Assembly: GCF_001570525.1 (NCBI RefSeq)
Contig: NZ_BBXC01000010.1
Span: 62,001-126,000 of the forward strand
DNA: 64,000 bases
Source of the DNA: Herbidospora sakaeratensis
GTDB lineage: Bacteria; Actinomycetota; Actinomycetes; Streptosporangiales; Streptosporangiaceae
Reading direction: 5' to 3'
Shown here piece after piece: positions 7,784-15,684 of this stretch. Positions within the stretch are counted from its first letter, which is position 1. Each line of letters opens with the position of its first letter. The notes beneath the pieces are model-generated. The model made no database searches, was not told where the DNA came from, and was given only the letters and a program-made list of their open reading frames with translations. A program made the translations under genes and the position numbers.

Positions 7784-8413
7784 ATGAGCATCGGGCGGCC
7801 ACGGGCCTTCGACGAGGAGGCGGTTCTCGACCGGGCCGCCGAGGTCTTCTGGCGGCACGGCTACGACGGCGCGTCACTCAGCGAGCTGACCAGGGCGATG
7901 GGCATCAACCGGCCGAGCCTCTACGCCACCTTCGGCAGCAAGGAGGAGCTGTTCCGGCGCGCCTTCGCCCGCTATCACGAGACCAAGGTGGCCAACGCCC
8001 GCGCCGCGCTCGACCAGCCGACCGCCTACGCCGCCATCGAGGTCTTCCTGCGCTCCAGCGCCGACGCGCTCACCACCGGCGACCATCCGCCGGGCTGCCT
8101 GTCCATCCAGGGAGGGCTGGCCTGCTCGCCCGAGAACGCCCACGTCGCCGAGGTCCTGGCCACCGGGCGGGCCGACACCGAGGCGGCCCTCGAAGAGCGG
8201 TTGTCCCGCGCGGACGACCTTCCCGACGGCATGGACGTCCGGGCGCTGGCCCGGTTCGTCATGACGCTCAGCGAGGGCCACGCCGTCCACGCCGCCGCCG
8301 GGGCGAGCAGGGATGACCTTCAGGCCTCCGTCGACATCGCCATGCGGGCGCTCGCCCATTCGGCGAGCCGGCGCAGCTTCTCCTCCGACGGGGAGCCGGT
8401 GGCCGCCGAGTAG
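7784..8413 (+). CDS. TetR/AcrR-family repressor
   Basis: 209 residues. The N-terminal helix-turn-helix is plain: SLSELTRAMGINRPSLYATFGSKEEL at about 29-54. The C-terminal half contains the TetR_C-like pattern ADALTTGDHPPGCLSIQGGL with a cysteine (GCL), typical of the YcdC/AcrR-like group with G-C-L in a ligand pocket. It probably represses itself and the divergent SDR gene through the twin palindromes in the 82-bp gap. Its 3' end overlaps the convergent XRE gene by 94 bp. Confidence 0.92.
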   Translation: MSIGRPRAFDEEAVLDRAAEVFWRHGYDGASLSELTRAMGINRPSLYATFGSKEELFRRAFARYHETKVANARAALDQPTAYAAIEVFLRSSADALTTGDHPPGCLSIQGGLACSPENAHVAEVLATGRADTEAALEERLSRADDLPDGMDVRALARFVMTLSEGHAVHAAAGASRDDLQASVDIAMRALAHSASRRSFSSDGEPVAAE

Positions 8414-9174
8414 ATGATCAGCGACAGGTGGGGGTCGGCGGGCGGGATCAGCGACTCGTAGTTGATGGTCATCGTGCCGACCGCGTCGTGGTGGAAACGT
8501 TTCGTGCCGTGGCTGTGCTGGAAGACCTCGTAGTCGGCCCAGAAGCGGGCGAACTCCGGTGAGCGGGCGGTGAGCTCCTCGACGAGGCGGGTCAGCCGCG
8601 GGTCGCGGGGGTCCTGGGCGGCGGCGGCCCGCAGGATCGCGGTCATCTGGTCGGCCACCTCGTCCCAGTCGGGGTAGACCGACCTCGCCTTCGGGTTCAG
8701 GAACATCCAGCGGACCATGTTGCGCTCGGCCGCCGGCATCGCCGCGAAGTCGTCGAGCAGCACCGCGCCCATCCGGTTGATCGCGACGACCTCCAGATAG
8801 GGGCCGTGCAGGACGGCGGGCACCGGGTCGAGGGCGGCCAGCATCATCCGGACGGCCGCACGGGCCCGGGGCGGCCGGTCGGGCGACGGGTCGGCGGCCG
8901 GTCTGACCAGGTCGAAGAGGTGGCGTCGCTCCAGCGGGCCCAGGCGCAGGGCGTCGGCGACCGCTCCCAGCACCTGCTCGGAGGCGTGCGGCGCGCGGCC
9001 CTGCTCCAGCCGCGTGTAGTAGTCGACGCTGACGCCGGCCAGCATCGCCAGCTCCTCGCGGCGCAGCCCGGCCACCCGCCGGGAGCCGCCCTTGACCGGG
9101 AGGCCGACGTCGGCCGGAGCCAGCCGGGCCCGGCGGGAACGGAGAAACTCGCGGATCTCTTCGGGCCGTGCCAT
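8320..9174 (-). CDS. XRE-family regulator with MmyB-like ligand-binding domain
   Basis: 284 residues. The N-terminal lambda-repressor-type helix-turn-helix (VAGLRREELAMLAGVSVDYYTRLEQGR, about 35-60) is followed by the MmyB-type ligand-binding domain: AVLHGPYLEVVAINRMGAVL, NMVRWMFLNPKARSVYPDW and FWADYEVFQHSHGTKRFHH. This pair is widespread in actinomycetes, usually next to the gene it controls; here the divergent VOC gene at 9325 is the likely partner. The start at ATG 9174 fits the family N-terminus (MARPEEIREFLRSRRARL). The last 94 bp overlap the convergent TetR gene. Confidence 0.9.
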   Translation of the reverse strand: MARPEEIREFLRSRRARLAPADVGLPVKGGSRRVAGLRREELAMLAGVSVDYYTRLEQGRAPHASEQVLGAVADALRLGPLERRHLFDLVRPAADPSPDRPPRARAAVRMMLAALDPVPAVLHGPYLEVVAINRMGAVLLDDFAAMPAAERNMVRWMFLNPKARSVYPDWDEVADQMTAILRAAAAQDPRDPRLTRLVEELTARSPEFARFWADYEVFQHSHGTKRFHHDAVGTMTINYESLIPPADPHLSLIIYSAATGSPSEEKLRRLAEWASARMAMSTEA

Positions 9175-9202
9175 CTGCCCAGTATCACCGACCGCATCCG
9201 GG

Positions 9203-9219
9203 TGGTTCCGCCGGAACCA
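9203..9219. promoter_or_regulatory. Palindrome between XRE and VOC genes
   Basis: TGGTTCC-GCC-GGAACCA is a perfect 7-3-7 inverted repeat 29 bp before the XRE start codon, in a divergent promoter region. It is the best operator candidate for the MmyB-type regulator. Confidence 0.45.
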
Positions 9220-9279
9220 GGTTGAGCGGGACCAGCCTGGCCGTTCAGCCGGAGGCTTCCGGCTTGTTGACTGCTTCGT

Positions 9280-9297
9280 GCCGCCCGATCGGGCGGC
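9280..9297. promoter_or_regulatory. 18-bp perfect palindrome before the VOC gene
   Basis: GCCGCCCGA followed directly by its complement TCGGGCGGC, ending 27 bp before ATG 9325. It could be a second operator or a hairpin in the VOC leader. Confidence 0.35.
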
Positions 9298-9324
9298 GAC
9301 CCCGTTTCCCGTTTGGAGTGCGCC

Positions 9325-9792
9325 ATGCCGATGCCCGCCCATCCGCCCAGGAACCCCGCCAGCCCGTTCGCGTCGTTCACCGGCCACCACGTCGGCATCC
9401 GGGTGCCGGACTACGAGGCCGCCAAGACCTGGTACGTCGAGAAGCTCGACTTCCGGGTGCTGCAGGAGTGGCCGTACGGGGACCTGAAACTGGCCTACCT
9501 CAGCCCCGCCGACGACGACGGCTTCCACGTCGAGATCCTCGCGGGGCCCGTGCCGTTCCCGAAGGAGGTCGTGGACGACCTGGAGGTGAGCCTGCGCCAC
9601 GGCGGCTACCAGCACATCTGCGTGCACGTCGACGACGTCGACGAGGCCCGCGCCGAGCTGCTGCGCCGGGGGGTCGACGTGATCGGCGAGCCGTTCGAGA
9701 TCGAGGACATCAGCCGCCGCCTGGCCTTCTTCCGCGACCCGTGGGGGAACATGATCGAGCTGTCGGAGACGCTGCCCGGCGCGGCCGCCTGA
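9325..9792 (+). CDS. Glyoxalase/VOC-family protein
   Basis: 155 residues. One paired beta-alpha-beta-beta-beta fold: GHHVGIRVPDYEAAKTWYVEKL at the start, GDLKLAYLSP, then YQHICVHVDDVDEARAELLRRG and the terminal RRLAFFRDPWGNMIELSE. The metal-ligand pattern H (GHHVG), E (FHVEI), H (QHICVHV) and E (MIELSE) is complete. Start ATG 9325 has GGAG seven bases upstream and is preferred over a TTG at 9313. Substrate unknown; dioxygenase, lyase or resistance roles all occur in the family. Confidence 0.85.
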   Translation: MPMPAHPPRNPASPFASFTGHHVGIRVPDYEAAKTWYVEKLDFRVLQEWPYGDLKLAYLSPADDDGFHVEILAGPVPFPKEVVDDLEVSLRHGGYQHICVHVDDVDEARAELLRRGVDVIGEPFEIEDISRRLAFFRDPWGNMIELSETLPGAAA

Positions 9793-9856
9793 ACACCGGG
9801 TGTTTGCCCGAACATGACGGTTCCTTCGCAGGTCAGGCCCTAACATCGGGGCTTCT

Positions 9857-11659
9857 ATGTTGCGGGCGTTCTTCAGGACCGAGGCGGGCAGCACGAGCGT
9901 GCTGCTCGGGGCCACCCTTGTGGCGCTGCTGTGGGCCAACTCCCCGTGGGGCCACACCTACGAGGCGTTCTGGCACATGGAAGCCGGGTTGTCGTTCGGC
10001 GACGCCGTCTTCTCGCTCGACCTGCGCCACTGGGTCAACGACGGCTTCATGACCCTGTTCTTCTTCCTGATCGGCCTGGAGATCTCCTACGAGGTGCGCC
10101 TCGGCCAGCTCACCGACCGGCGGCTGCTGGCGGTGCCCGCCGTCGCCGCGTTCGGGGGGCTGCTCGTCCCGGCGCTCGTCTACCTGGCCCTGAACGCGGG
10201 CGGGCCAGGGGCGGGCGGCTGGGGCGTGCCGATCGCCACCGACACGGCGTTCGTGCTGGGGGTGCTGGCCGTCGTGGGGGCGCGCTGTCCCGAGCCGTTG
10301 CGGGCGTTCCTGCTGACGCTCGCGATCGTCGACGACGTGCTGGCGATCATCGTGATCGCGGTGTTCTACACCGCCGACCTGTCGGTGCCGTCGTTGTTCG
10401 TGGCGGCGGCGCTGCTGGCCGCGATCGTGATGCTGCGCTGGCTCAAGATCTGGCGGGCGCCGGCGTACATCGTGCTGGGGTTCGCGTTGTGGGTGGCGAC
10501 GCTGGAGAGCGGGGTGCACCCCACGTTGATCGGCATCGCGCTCGGGGTGCTGGTCTTCGTGTACGCGCCGAGCGAGTACAAGCTGCTGACGGCGGGAGAG
10601 GCCGTCCACGAGTTCACCGCCGACCCCACCGCGCGCGGGGCCCGCAGGGCGGCGCGGCAGGTGCAGTCGGCGGTCTCGGTGAACGAGCGGCTCCAGCTCA
10701 GGATCAGCCCGTGGAGCAGCTACCTGATCGTGCCGGTGTTCGCGCTGGCCAACGCGGGGGTGGTGCTCGACGCCGAGTCGCTGCGGCGGGCGGTCACCTC
10801 GCCGATCACCATCGGGATCGTGCTCGGGCTGCTGCTGGGCAAGTTCGTCGGCATCGCCCTCGGCACGTGGTTGCCGCTGCGGCTGAAATGGGGGGTGCTG
10901 CCGGGCAACCTGGTGTGGGGGCAGCTGCTGGGCGGCGCGGCCGTCTCGGGCATCGGGTTCACGGTGTCGTTGTTCATCGTCGGGCTGGCCTTCGACGATC
11001 CGGCCGTGCAGAGCCAGGCCAAGATCGGCATCCTGGCCGGGTCGTTGTTGTCGGCGCTCACCGGCTGGCTGATCTTCCGGATGGCCTGGGACCGGGGCGG
11101 CGTCTGCGCGCCGCCGGAGGCGGCCCTCGAACCGGTCGAGGAGCTGCCCGTACTGCTCTCGGAGCCGGTGGGGCCCGACGACCATGTGCGCGGACCGGCC
11201 GTCCACAAGGTCACGGTCGTCGAGTACGGCGACTTCGAGTGCCCCTACTGCGGCCGCCTGCACCCGATCATGCAGGAACTGCTCGCCCGGCACCCGACGA
11301 CCCGGCTGGTGTTCCGCCACTTCCCGCTGCGGACCATCCATCCCAGGGCGGTGCCGGCCGCGCTGGCCGCCGAGGGCGCGGCGGCCGAGGGGAAGTTCTG
11401 GGAGATGCACGACACGCTGTTCGCCAACCAGCGTTTCCTCACCGTGAACGACCTGACCCGCTACGCCGCCGACATCGGCGTCGACCCGTGGCCCGACGTG
11501 CCGGGCATGCTCGCCAAGATCGGGCACGACGAGGCGACGGGCCGGGCCAGCGGGGTGCGCGGCACCCCGACGTTGTTCATCAACGGCCTGCGCTACCAGG
11601 GCGGCATGGACCTGGAGTCGATCAGCCGGGCGATCGCCGAGGCCGAGCGGCGGCCCTAG
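9857..11659 (+). CDS. nhaA: NhaA-type Na+/H+ antiporter fused to a DsbA-like thioredoxin domain
   Basis: 600 residues against about 390 for E. coli NhaA. Residues of about 1-415 carry the NhaA membrane domain, with VNDGFMTLFFFLIGLE, PIATDTAFVLGVL and LAIVDDVLAIIVIAVFY (the two transport aspartates of NhaA fall in LTLAIVDD). From about 440 on lies a DsbA/thioredoxin domain with VVEYGDFECPYCGRLH (CPYC active site), FRHFPLRTIHP and the cis-proline GVRGTPTLFING. The fusion is known in actinobacteria. The thioredoxin part may sense or repair redox state, or use the antiporter as an anchor. Its end overlaps the convergent DUF1918 gene by 4 bp. Confidence 0.92.
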   Translation: MLRAFFRTEAGSTSVLLGATLVALLWANSPWGHTYEAFWHMEAGLSFGDAVFSLDLRHWVNDGFMTLFFFLIGLEISYEVRLGQLTDRRLLAVPAVAAFGGLLVPALVYLALNAGGPGAGGWGVPIATDTAFVLGVLAVVGARCPEPLRAFLLTLAIVDDVLAIIVIAVFYTADLSVPSLFVAAALLAAIVMLRWLKIWRAPAYIVLGFALWVATLESGVHPTLIGIALGVLVFVYAPSEYKLLTAGEAVHEFTADPTARGARRAARQVQSAVSVNERLQLRISPWSSYLIVPVFALANAGVVLDAESLRRAVTSPITIGIVLGLLLGKFVGIALGTWLPLRLKWGVLPGNLVWGQLLGGAAVSGIGFTVSLFIVGLAFDDPAVQSQAKIGILAGSLLSALTGWLIFRMAWDRGGVCAPPEAALEPVEELPVLLSEPVGPDDHVRGPAVHKVTVVEYGDFECPYCGRLHPIMQELLARHPTTRLVFRHFPLRTIHPRAVPAALAAEGAAAEGKFWEMHDTLFANQRFLTVNDLTRYAADIGVDPWPDVPGMLAKIGHDEATGRASGVRGTPTLFINGLRYQGGMDLESISRAIAEAERRP

Positions 11660-11856
11660 CCGTCGGCTCTCCGCCCGCTCACCACGTGGGCGTCGGGTCC
11701 CGGGAACACCAGGGACTCGTGGTCGTCGCCCGACCAGCGCACCAGGTAGGGAGGGGAGCCGTCCGGGTGGCGCACTTCGGTGATCACGCCGACCCTCCGT
11801 GACTCGTGGTCGCTGCTGCCCTCGACGATCAGCCGGTCTCCCATAGCGGCCTTCAT
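11656..11856 (-). CDS. DUF1918 small protein
   Basis: 66 residues, a full-length DUF1918 protein: MKAAMGDRLIVEG, RRVGVITEVRHPDGSPPYLVRW and the terminal PGPDAHVV. The fold is a small SH3-like barrel; the function is not established. It is typical of actinomycetes, often next to stress genes, and here it stands beside an antiporter and a universal stress protein. A start at the second methionine (MGDRL) is also possible. Confidence 0.88.
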   Translation of the reverse strand: MKAAMGDRLIVEGSSDHESRRVGVITEVRHPDGSPPYLVRWSGDDHESLVFPGPDAHVVSGRRADG

Positions 11857-12005
11857 CGTGTTCTCCCTCCTCGTCTTTCGTCCATCGTCCGTCAGGGCTC
11901 AGGGGGTGGACGCCCAAGAGAGGTGAAAAAGCTCTCCTCGTGGACCAAGGCCCCTATGGCTTCCGCGACCGGTGGACGAAAGTGGAATCAGAGGGAGGAC
12001 CCACC

Positions 12006-12857
12006 ATGATTCCCATCATCGTCGTGGGGGTCGACGGATCGGCTCCCGCGCTCGCGGCCGTGGAGTACGCGGCCCTGGACGCGGCCCGCAGACGCGCCGC
12101 CCTGCGGATCGTGCACGTGCGTCCGGCGGCCGTCCTGCAGGGCGAGCTGAACACGATGCAGGAGAGGTACCACCAGGAGATCCTCGCCGCGGCGCAGCAG
12201 CGGGCCTGGGAGTGCGTCCCGGACCTCCAGATCAGCGCGAAGCTCGTCGTCGGGCCGCCCGCCGAACGGCTGCGGGAGGCGGCCCGCGACGCCGACGAGA
12301 TCGTGATCGGCAGCCGGGGCAAGGGCGGTTTCGCCGGGCTGATCCTCGGTTCGGTCGGCCTGTCGATGGTGGGCCACACCCCCGGCCCGGTCGTCGTCGT
12401 CCGGAAGCCCGCCCATCGCACCTACGGGAAGCTGGTCGCCGGTTACGACGGCGGCGAGGAGTCGGAGACGGCGCTCGACTTCGCCTTCGCCGAGGCCGAC
12501 CGGCGCGGCGCCCGCCTCGAACTCGTGTACGCGTGGGAGCCGCCGTCGTTCGCGGCCTCCGCCGTGGTCTACGGCGCGCTGATCCAGGAGTTGTACGACG
12601 AGCACGTCGCCCGCGTCTGGGAGCGGCTGGCCCCGTGGACGGACAAGTACCCCCACATCCCGGTGGAGCGCCTGGCCCACTGCGGCCACCCCGTCTTCCT
12701 GCTCTCGGAGGAGTCGCGGTCGGCCGACCTGGTGATCGTCGGCTCCCGCGGACGGGGCGCCTTCGCGTCGCTCGCGCTCGGCTCGGTCGGCCACGGCCTG
12801 CTGCACCGGGCGCACAGCCCGGTCGCCGTCGTCGCCGAACGGGCTCAGGACTCGTAG
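12006..12857 (+). CDS. Universal stress protein with two Usp domains
   Basis: 283 residues in tandem UspA domains, as usual in actinobacteria. Domain 1 starts IIVVGVDGSAPALAAVEYA and ends IGSRGKGGFAGLILGSVGLSMV; domain 2 runs LVAGYDGGEESETALDFA to VGSRGRGAFASLALGSVGHGLL. Both keep the ATP-binding G-x2-G-x9-G(S) pattern. Start ATG 12006 is set by GAGGGAGGA 5 bp upstream. In Mycobacterium and Streptomyces such genes belong to dormancy or stress regulons; no such box was identified here. Confidence 0.9.
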   Translation: MIPIIVVGVDGSAPALAAVEYAALDAARRRAALRIVHVRPAAVLQGELNTMQERYHQEILAAAQQRAWECVPDLQISAKLVVGPPAERLREAARDADEIVIGSRGKGGFAGLILGSVGLSMVGHTPGPVVVVRKPAHRTYGKLVAGYDGGEESETALDFAFAEADRRGARLELVYAWEPPSFAASAVVYGALIQELYDEHVARVWERLAPWTDKYPHIPVERLAHCGHPVFLLSEESRSADLVIVGSRGRGAFASLALGSVGHGLLHRAHSPVAVVAERAQDS

Positions 12858-13351
12858 AGGTCCGTCTCGCTCAGCACCGCCTCGCCGTGGTCGGAGCGGC
12901 CCAGGCGGGACGCGGAGCCGAACATCGGGCCACGGGCCCGCTGCACGCCCGCGAACCGCCCGAACCCGATGGGCTTGGGCACGTCGTCGTAGACGGCCTC
13001 CATGCCGCCCCGCACCGAGTAGGTCTCGTGCCAGAACCCGGTGCCGCCCGAGTCGCGCAGGAAATCGAGCCACCACTGCCGATGCGGCTCGGACCGGGCG
13101 AAGGCGAGCAGCGACGGCAGATCGCGCCAGTACTGGCGCATGCCCATGTTCATCGGGAAGAACGAGTAGTAGACCGGTTCGTGAAGCAGCAGACCGTCGG
13201 GTTTCCCCGCGACCGACTCCTGGATCTTGCGGCCGAAGCCGAAGAAGGTCCTGATTCCGTACAGGTGGTTCACCCGCATGCCCAGGTAGAGGACCATGAG
13301 GTCGGGGTAGGCGGACAGGTCGACGGTCTGCCGGTTCACTCGGGTAGCCAT
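12845..13351 (-). CDS. DUF4188 (monooxygenase-like) protein
   Basis: 168 residues matching the DUF4188 pattern: VDLSAYPDLMVLYLGMRV, YYSFFPMNMGMRQYWRDL, SEPHRQWWLDFLRDSGGTGFWHETY and VYDDVPKPIGFGRFA. The family is a ferredoxin-like barrel related to antibiotic-monooxygenase folds and is poorly characterised. Start ATG 13351 has AAGGAG six bases before it. The 3' end overlaps the universal stress gene (convergent) by 13 bp. Confidence 0.8.
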   Translation of the reverse strand: MATRVNRQTVDLSAYPDLMVLYLGMRVNHLYGIRTFFGFGRKIQESVAGKPDGLLLHEPVYYSFFPMNMGMRQYWRDLPSLLAFARSEPHRQWWLDFLRDSGGTGFWHETYSVRGGMEAVYDDVPKPIGFGRFAGVQRARGPMFGSASRLGRSDHGEAVLSETDLYES

Positions 13352-13419
13352 GCCACGCTCCTTGGGGCTCGGTGTCCTCAAGGTACGAACGCGGACTGGA
13401 CGACTACTGAACGGGCGGC

Positions 13420-15213
13420 TCAGTTCAGCCGGAAGACGGTCAGGACCGCGGCGTGGTCGGAGGTCCAGGCGTTGGCCGACGGGTTGTGCTGCGAGGGCGT
13501 GCCCTCCCACACCGCCTCCGACGACAGGACGGTCAGCGGCCCCCGGTAGTGGACGAAGTCGATGCGGTCCTGGGGTTCCGGCTCGCCGGTGCGGGAGTCG
13601 TAGCCGTAGCCGCCGGTGAAGGTCGTGAAGACCGGCGACCACGTGGTGCCCGGGTGGGTCGACGGGTTGGGGTTGGCCTGGCGGTAGGAGTCGACGAGGC
13701 CCGCGTTCGCCGGTGCCGTGGAGGTCGGCCACGCGACCGCGCCGTAGCCGCAGCGGGAGTTGCCGGACGTCCAGTCGAGGTGGGAGGGGGCGTTGAAGTC
13801 GCCGGTCAGCAGGACCGGGGTGGTCGCCGAGGCGGCGAGGTCGGCCGACATGGCGCTGATGATCGTGGTGATCTGGCCGGTGCGACCCGAACTCGCCTCG
13901 CGGTTCATGAGCTGCTGGACGCTCATCCGGCCGAAGCAGGCGTCGTACGGGCCGTAGGGCGTGTAGCCCAGGTGGGCGCTCCAGAGGCGCAGGGAGCGCG
14001 AGCCCAGGTCGATCCTGGCGGCGACGGCGCTGCCCGCGACGGTCGGCGTGGTGCCGGTGATCGGGTAGCGGCTGAGGACCGCGGTGTCGGAGTTCTGGAA
14101 GTACGACCACCCGAGCGCGGCCGCGAGGGTCTGCGCGGCGGAGCCCTGGTTCTCCTGGATGCCGACGACGTCGACGTCCCGTTCGAGCAGGAACTTCAGC
14201 TGCTTCTCCAGGCCGTTGGCCACCTGGGTGCCGCCGTGCCACAGGTTCCAGCTGAGCGCCCTGAACTGCGGCACCAGCACGCCCGACTGGACGCGGATCG
14301 TCACGGTCGCGTCGGCCGTGCCGGCGGCGGTGGTGGCCCTGATGCCCACGACGGCGTCGCCGGCCGAGGTCGGCGTGCCGGTCACGGCGCCCGAGGAGGA
14401 CACCGACGCCCATGCGGGACCGGAGGTCTTGGTGAAGGCGGCGCCCGGGACGAGCCCGCCGACCGTCGCCGAGTAGGCGGCGCCGACCTTGGCGTTGCGC
14501 AGCGTGAACGCCGAGGCCGGGAAACGCGGCGCGGCGTTGCTGGTGATCCGCAGCGTGACGGGCGGGGCGAGCCAGGTGTACCCGTCGTTGAACAGGTAGT
14601 AGACGACGTAGTCGCCCGCACTGAGGCCCGAGGTCGGCAGGGTGGCCGAGCCGCTGGAACCGGGGGTGTACGCCCAGGTCAGCGACGGCCCCACCTGGGT
14701 CTGGCCGACCGGGCCGTTGCCCGGGTTGCGGTAGAGCCCGACCCAGTTCTTGTTGTTCGGCTTCGACGTGGTGTAGCCGAGCCGGATCGGGTCGCCCGAG
14801 TTCACCGTGGCCGAGGCGAGTGTCAGGGTGCCCGACCCGGGGGCGGTCAGCCGCACGGAGACGGGCTCGGCGAGCCAGGTGTAGCCGTCGTCGTACAGGA
14901 AGAAGAGCTTGTAGTTCCCGGCGGCCAGCCCCGAGGTCGGCAGGGTGCCGGTGCCGTTGGCCGAGGGGGCGTACACCCATTTGAGCGACGGTCCGACGTA
15001 GGTCTCGTCGACGGGCCCGTTGCCGGGGTCGGCGTACAGGCCGACCCAGTTGGCGGCGTCCGGCCGGGGGGTGGTGTAACTGAACCGGAGGTCCGAGCCG
15101 ACCGCGACGGACGCCGACGTGACGCTCAGCGTTCCGTCGGCGGCGGCCTCGGCGGGCTGGACGGTCAGGGTGACGGCCGCGACGGCCAGGACCAGGGCGA
15201 GAAGCCTGCGCAT
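13420..15213 (-). CDS. Secreted endonuclease/exonuclease/phosphatase-family protein with two beta-sandwich repeats
   Basis: 597 residues. Signal peptide MRRLLALVLAVAAVTLTVQPAEA. Two homologous modules (about 25-130 and 130-225) share NWVGLY...PGNGPV, PSL.W.Y and a DGYTWLA(E/P)PV.LRI ending, and look like lectin- or calcium-binding-type beta sandwiches. A cadherin-like putative-Ig segment follows (PRFPASAFTLRNAKVGAAY), then the catalytic EEP domain from about 320: FRALSWNLWHGG, VVGIQENQG, LLTGDFNAPSHLDW (GDFN), and TSDHAAVLTVF (SDH). All key EEP residues (N, E, D, N, D, H) are visible. It may be an extracellular nuclease, phosphodiesterase or sphingomyelinase-like enzyme. Start ATG 15213 is chosen at the signal peptide. 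Confidence 0.88.
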   Translation of the reverse strand: MRRLLALVLAVAAVTLTVQPAEAAADGTLSVTSASVAVGSDLRFSYTTPRPDAANWVGLYADPGNGPVDETYVGPSLKWVYAPSANGTGTLPTSGLAAGNYKLFFLYDDGYTWLAEPVSVRLTAPGSGTLTLASATVNSGDPIRLGYTTSKPNNKNWVGLYRNPGNGPVGQTQVGPSLTWAYTPGSSGSATLPTSGLSAGDYVVYYLFNDGYTWLAPPVTLRITSNAAPRFPASAFTLRNAKVGAAYSATVGGLVPGAAFTKTSGPAWASVSSSGAVTGTPTSAGDAVVGIRATTAAGTADATVTIRVQSGVLVPQFRALSWNLWHGGTQVANGLEKQLKFLLERDVDVVGIQENQGSAAQTLAAALGWSYFQNSDTAVLSRYPITGTTPTVAGSAVAARIDLGSRSLRLWSAHLGYTPYGPYDACFGRMSVQQLMNREASSGRTGQITTIISAMSADLAASATTPVLLTGDFNAPSHLDWTSGNSRCGYGAVAWPTSTAPANAGLVDSYRQANPNPSTHPGTTWSPVFTTFTGGYGYDSRTGEPEPQDRIDFVHYRGPLTVLSSEAVWEGTPSQHNPSANAWTSDHAAVLTVFRLN

Positions 15214-15324
15214 GTCGGTGATCGTCCGTTTTCGGCGTGCCCACCGGGTGACATCGCGGTCGCCTCGAACCGAACCACGGCCCAACACTGGGCGGCTCCC
15301 ACTACTGCGTGGTACTTTGTAGTG

Positions 15325-15345
15325 GTACTCGGTGGCACCGAGTAC
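15325..15345. promoter_or_regulatory. Perfect palindrome upstream of padR
   Basis: GTACTCGGTG and CACCGAGTAC separated by a single G: a perfect 10-1-10 inverted repeat ending 12 bp before the padR start codon. ACTAC (15301-15305) and GTAGT (15319-15323) form another repeat just upstream. PadR-family repressors commonly bind such sites in their own promoters; it also lies about 110 bp upstream of the divergent secreted EEP gene. Confidence 0.6.
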
Positions 15346-15357
15346 CGAGGAGGCGCG

Positions 15358-15684
15358 ATGGATGATCTGACGGAGATGCTCAAGGGCACGCTCGAAGGCT
15401 GCGTGCTGGAGATCATCGGCAGCGAGGAGACCTACGGCTACGCCATCACACGCCGGCTGAACGACCTCGGCTTCGCCGACGTCGTCGAGGGCACGGTCTA
15501 CACCATCCTGCTGCGGCTGGAGAAGAACGGGCTGGTCCAGGTGGCGAAACGACCGTCGGGCCTGGGGCCGCCCCGCAAGTTCTACGCCCTCAACGAGGCC
15601 GGACGCCGCGAGCTGGCGACCTTCTGGGCGAAATGGGAGTACGTCACCGCGCGCATCGAGAAGCTCAGGGAAGGCGGGAGATGA
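15358..15684 (+). CDS. PadR-family transcriptional regulator
   Basis: 108 residues, the short PadR type consisting almost only of the winged helix: MLKGTLEGCVLEIIGSEETYGYAITRRL, VVEGTVYTILLRLEKNGLV (the conserved G-T-[VI]-Y-x-x-L-x-R-L-E recognition block) and RKFYALNEAGRREL. Start ATG 15358 follows GAGGAGG. It overlaps the tandem-DUF1048 gene in ATGA. PadR plus DUF1048 is a recurring pair in actinobacteria and firmicutes, the second protein being a small helical partner of unknown function. Confidence 0.9.
   Translation: MDDLTEMLKGTLEGCVLEIIGSEETYGYAITRRLNDLGFADVVEGTVYTILLRLEKNGLVQVAKRPSGLGPPRKFYALNEAGRRELATFWAKWEYVTARIEKLREGGR

Noticed and set aside
9931-11802. Long Arg/Gly-rich frame overlapping nhaA
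   Set aside because: Out-of-frame shadow of the antiporter gene.
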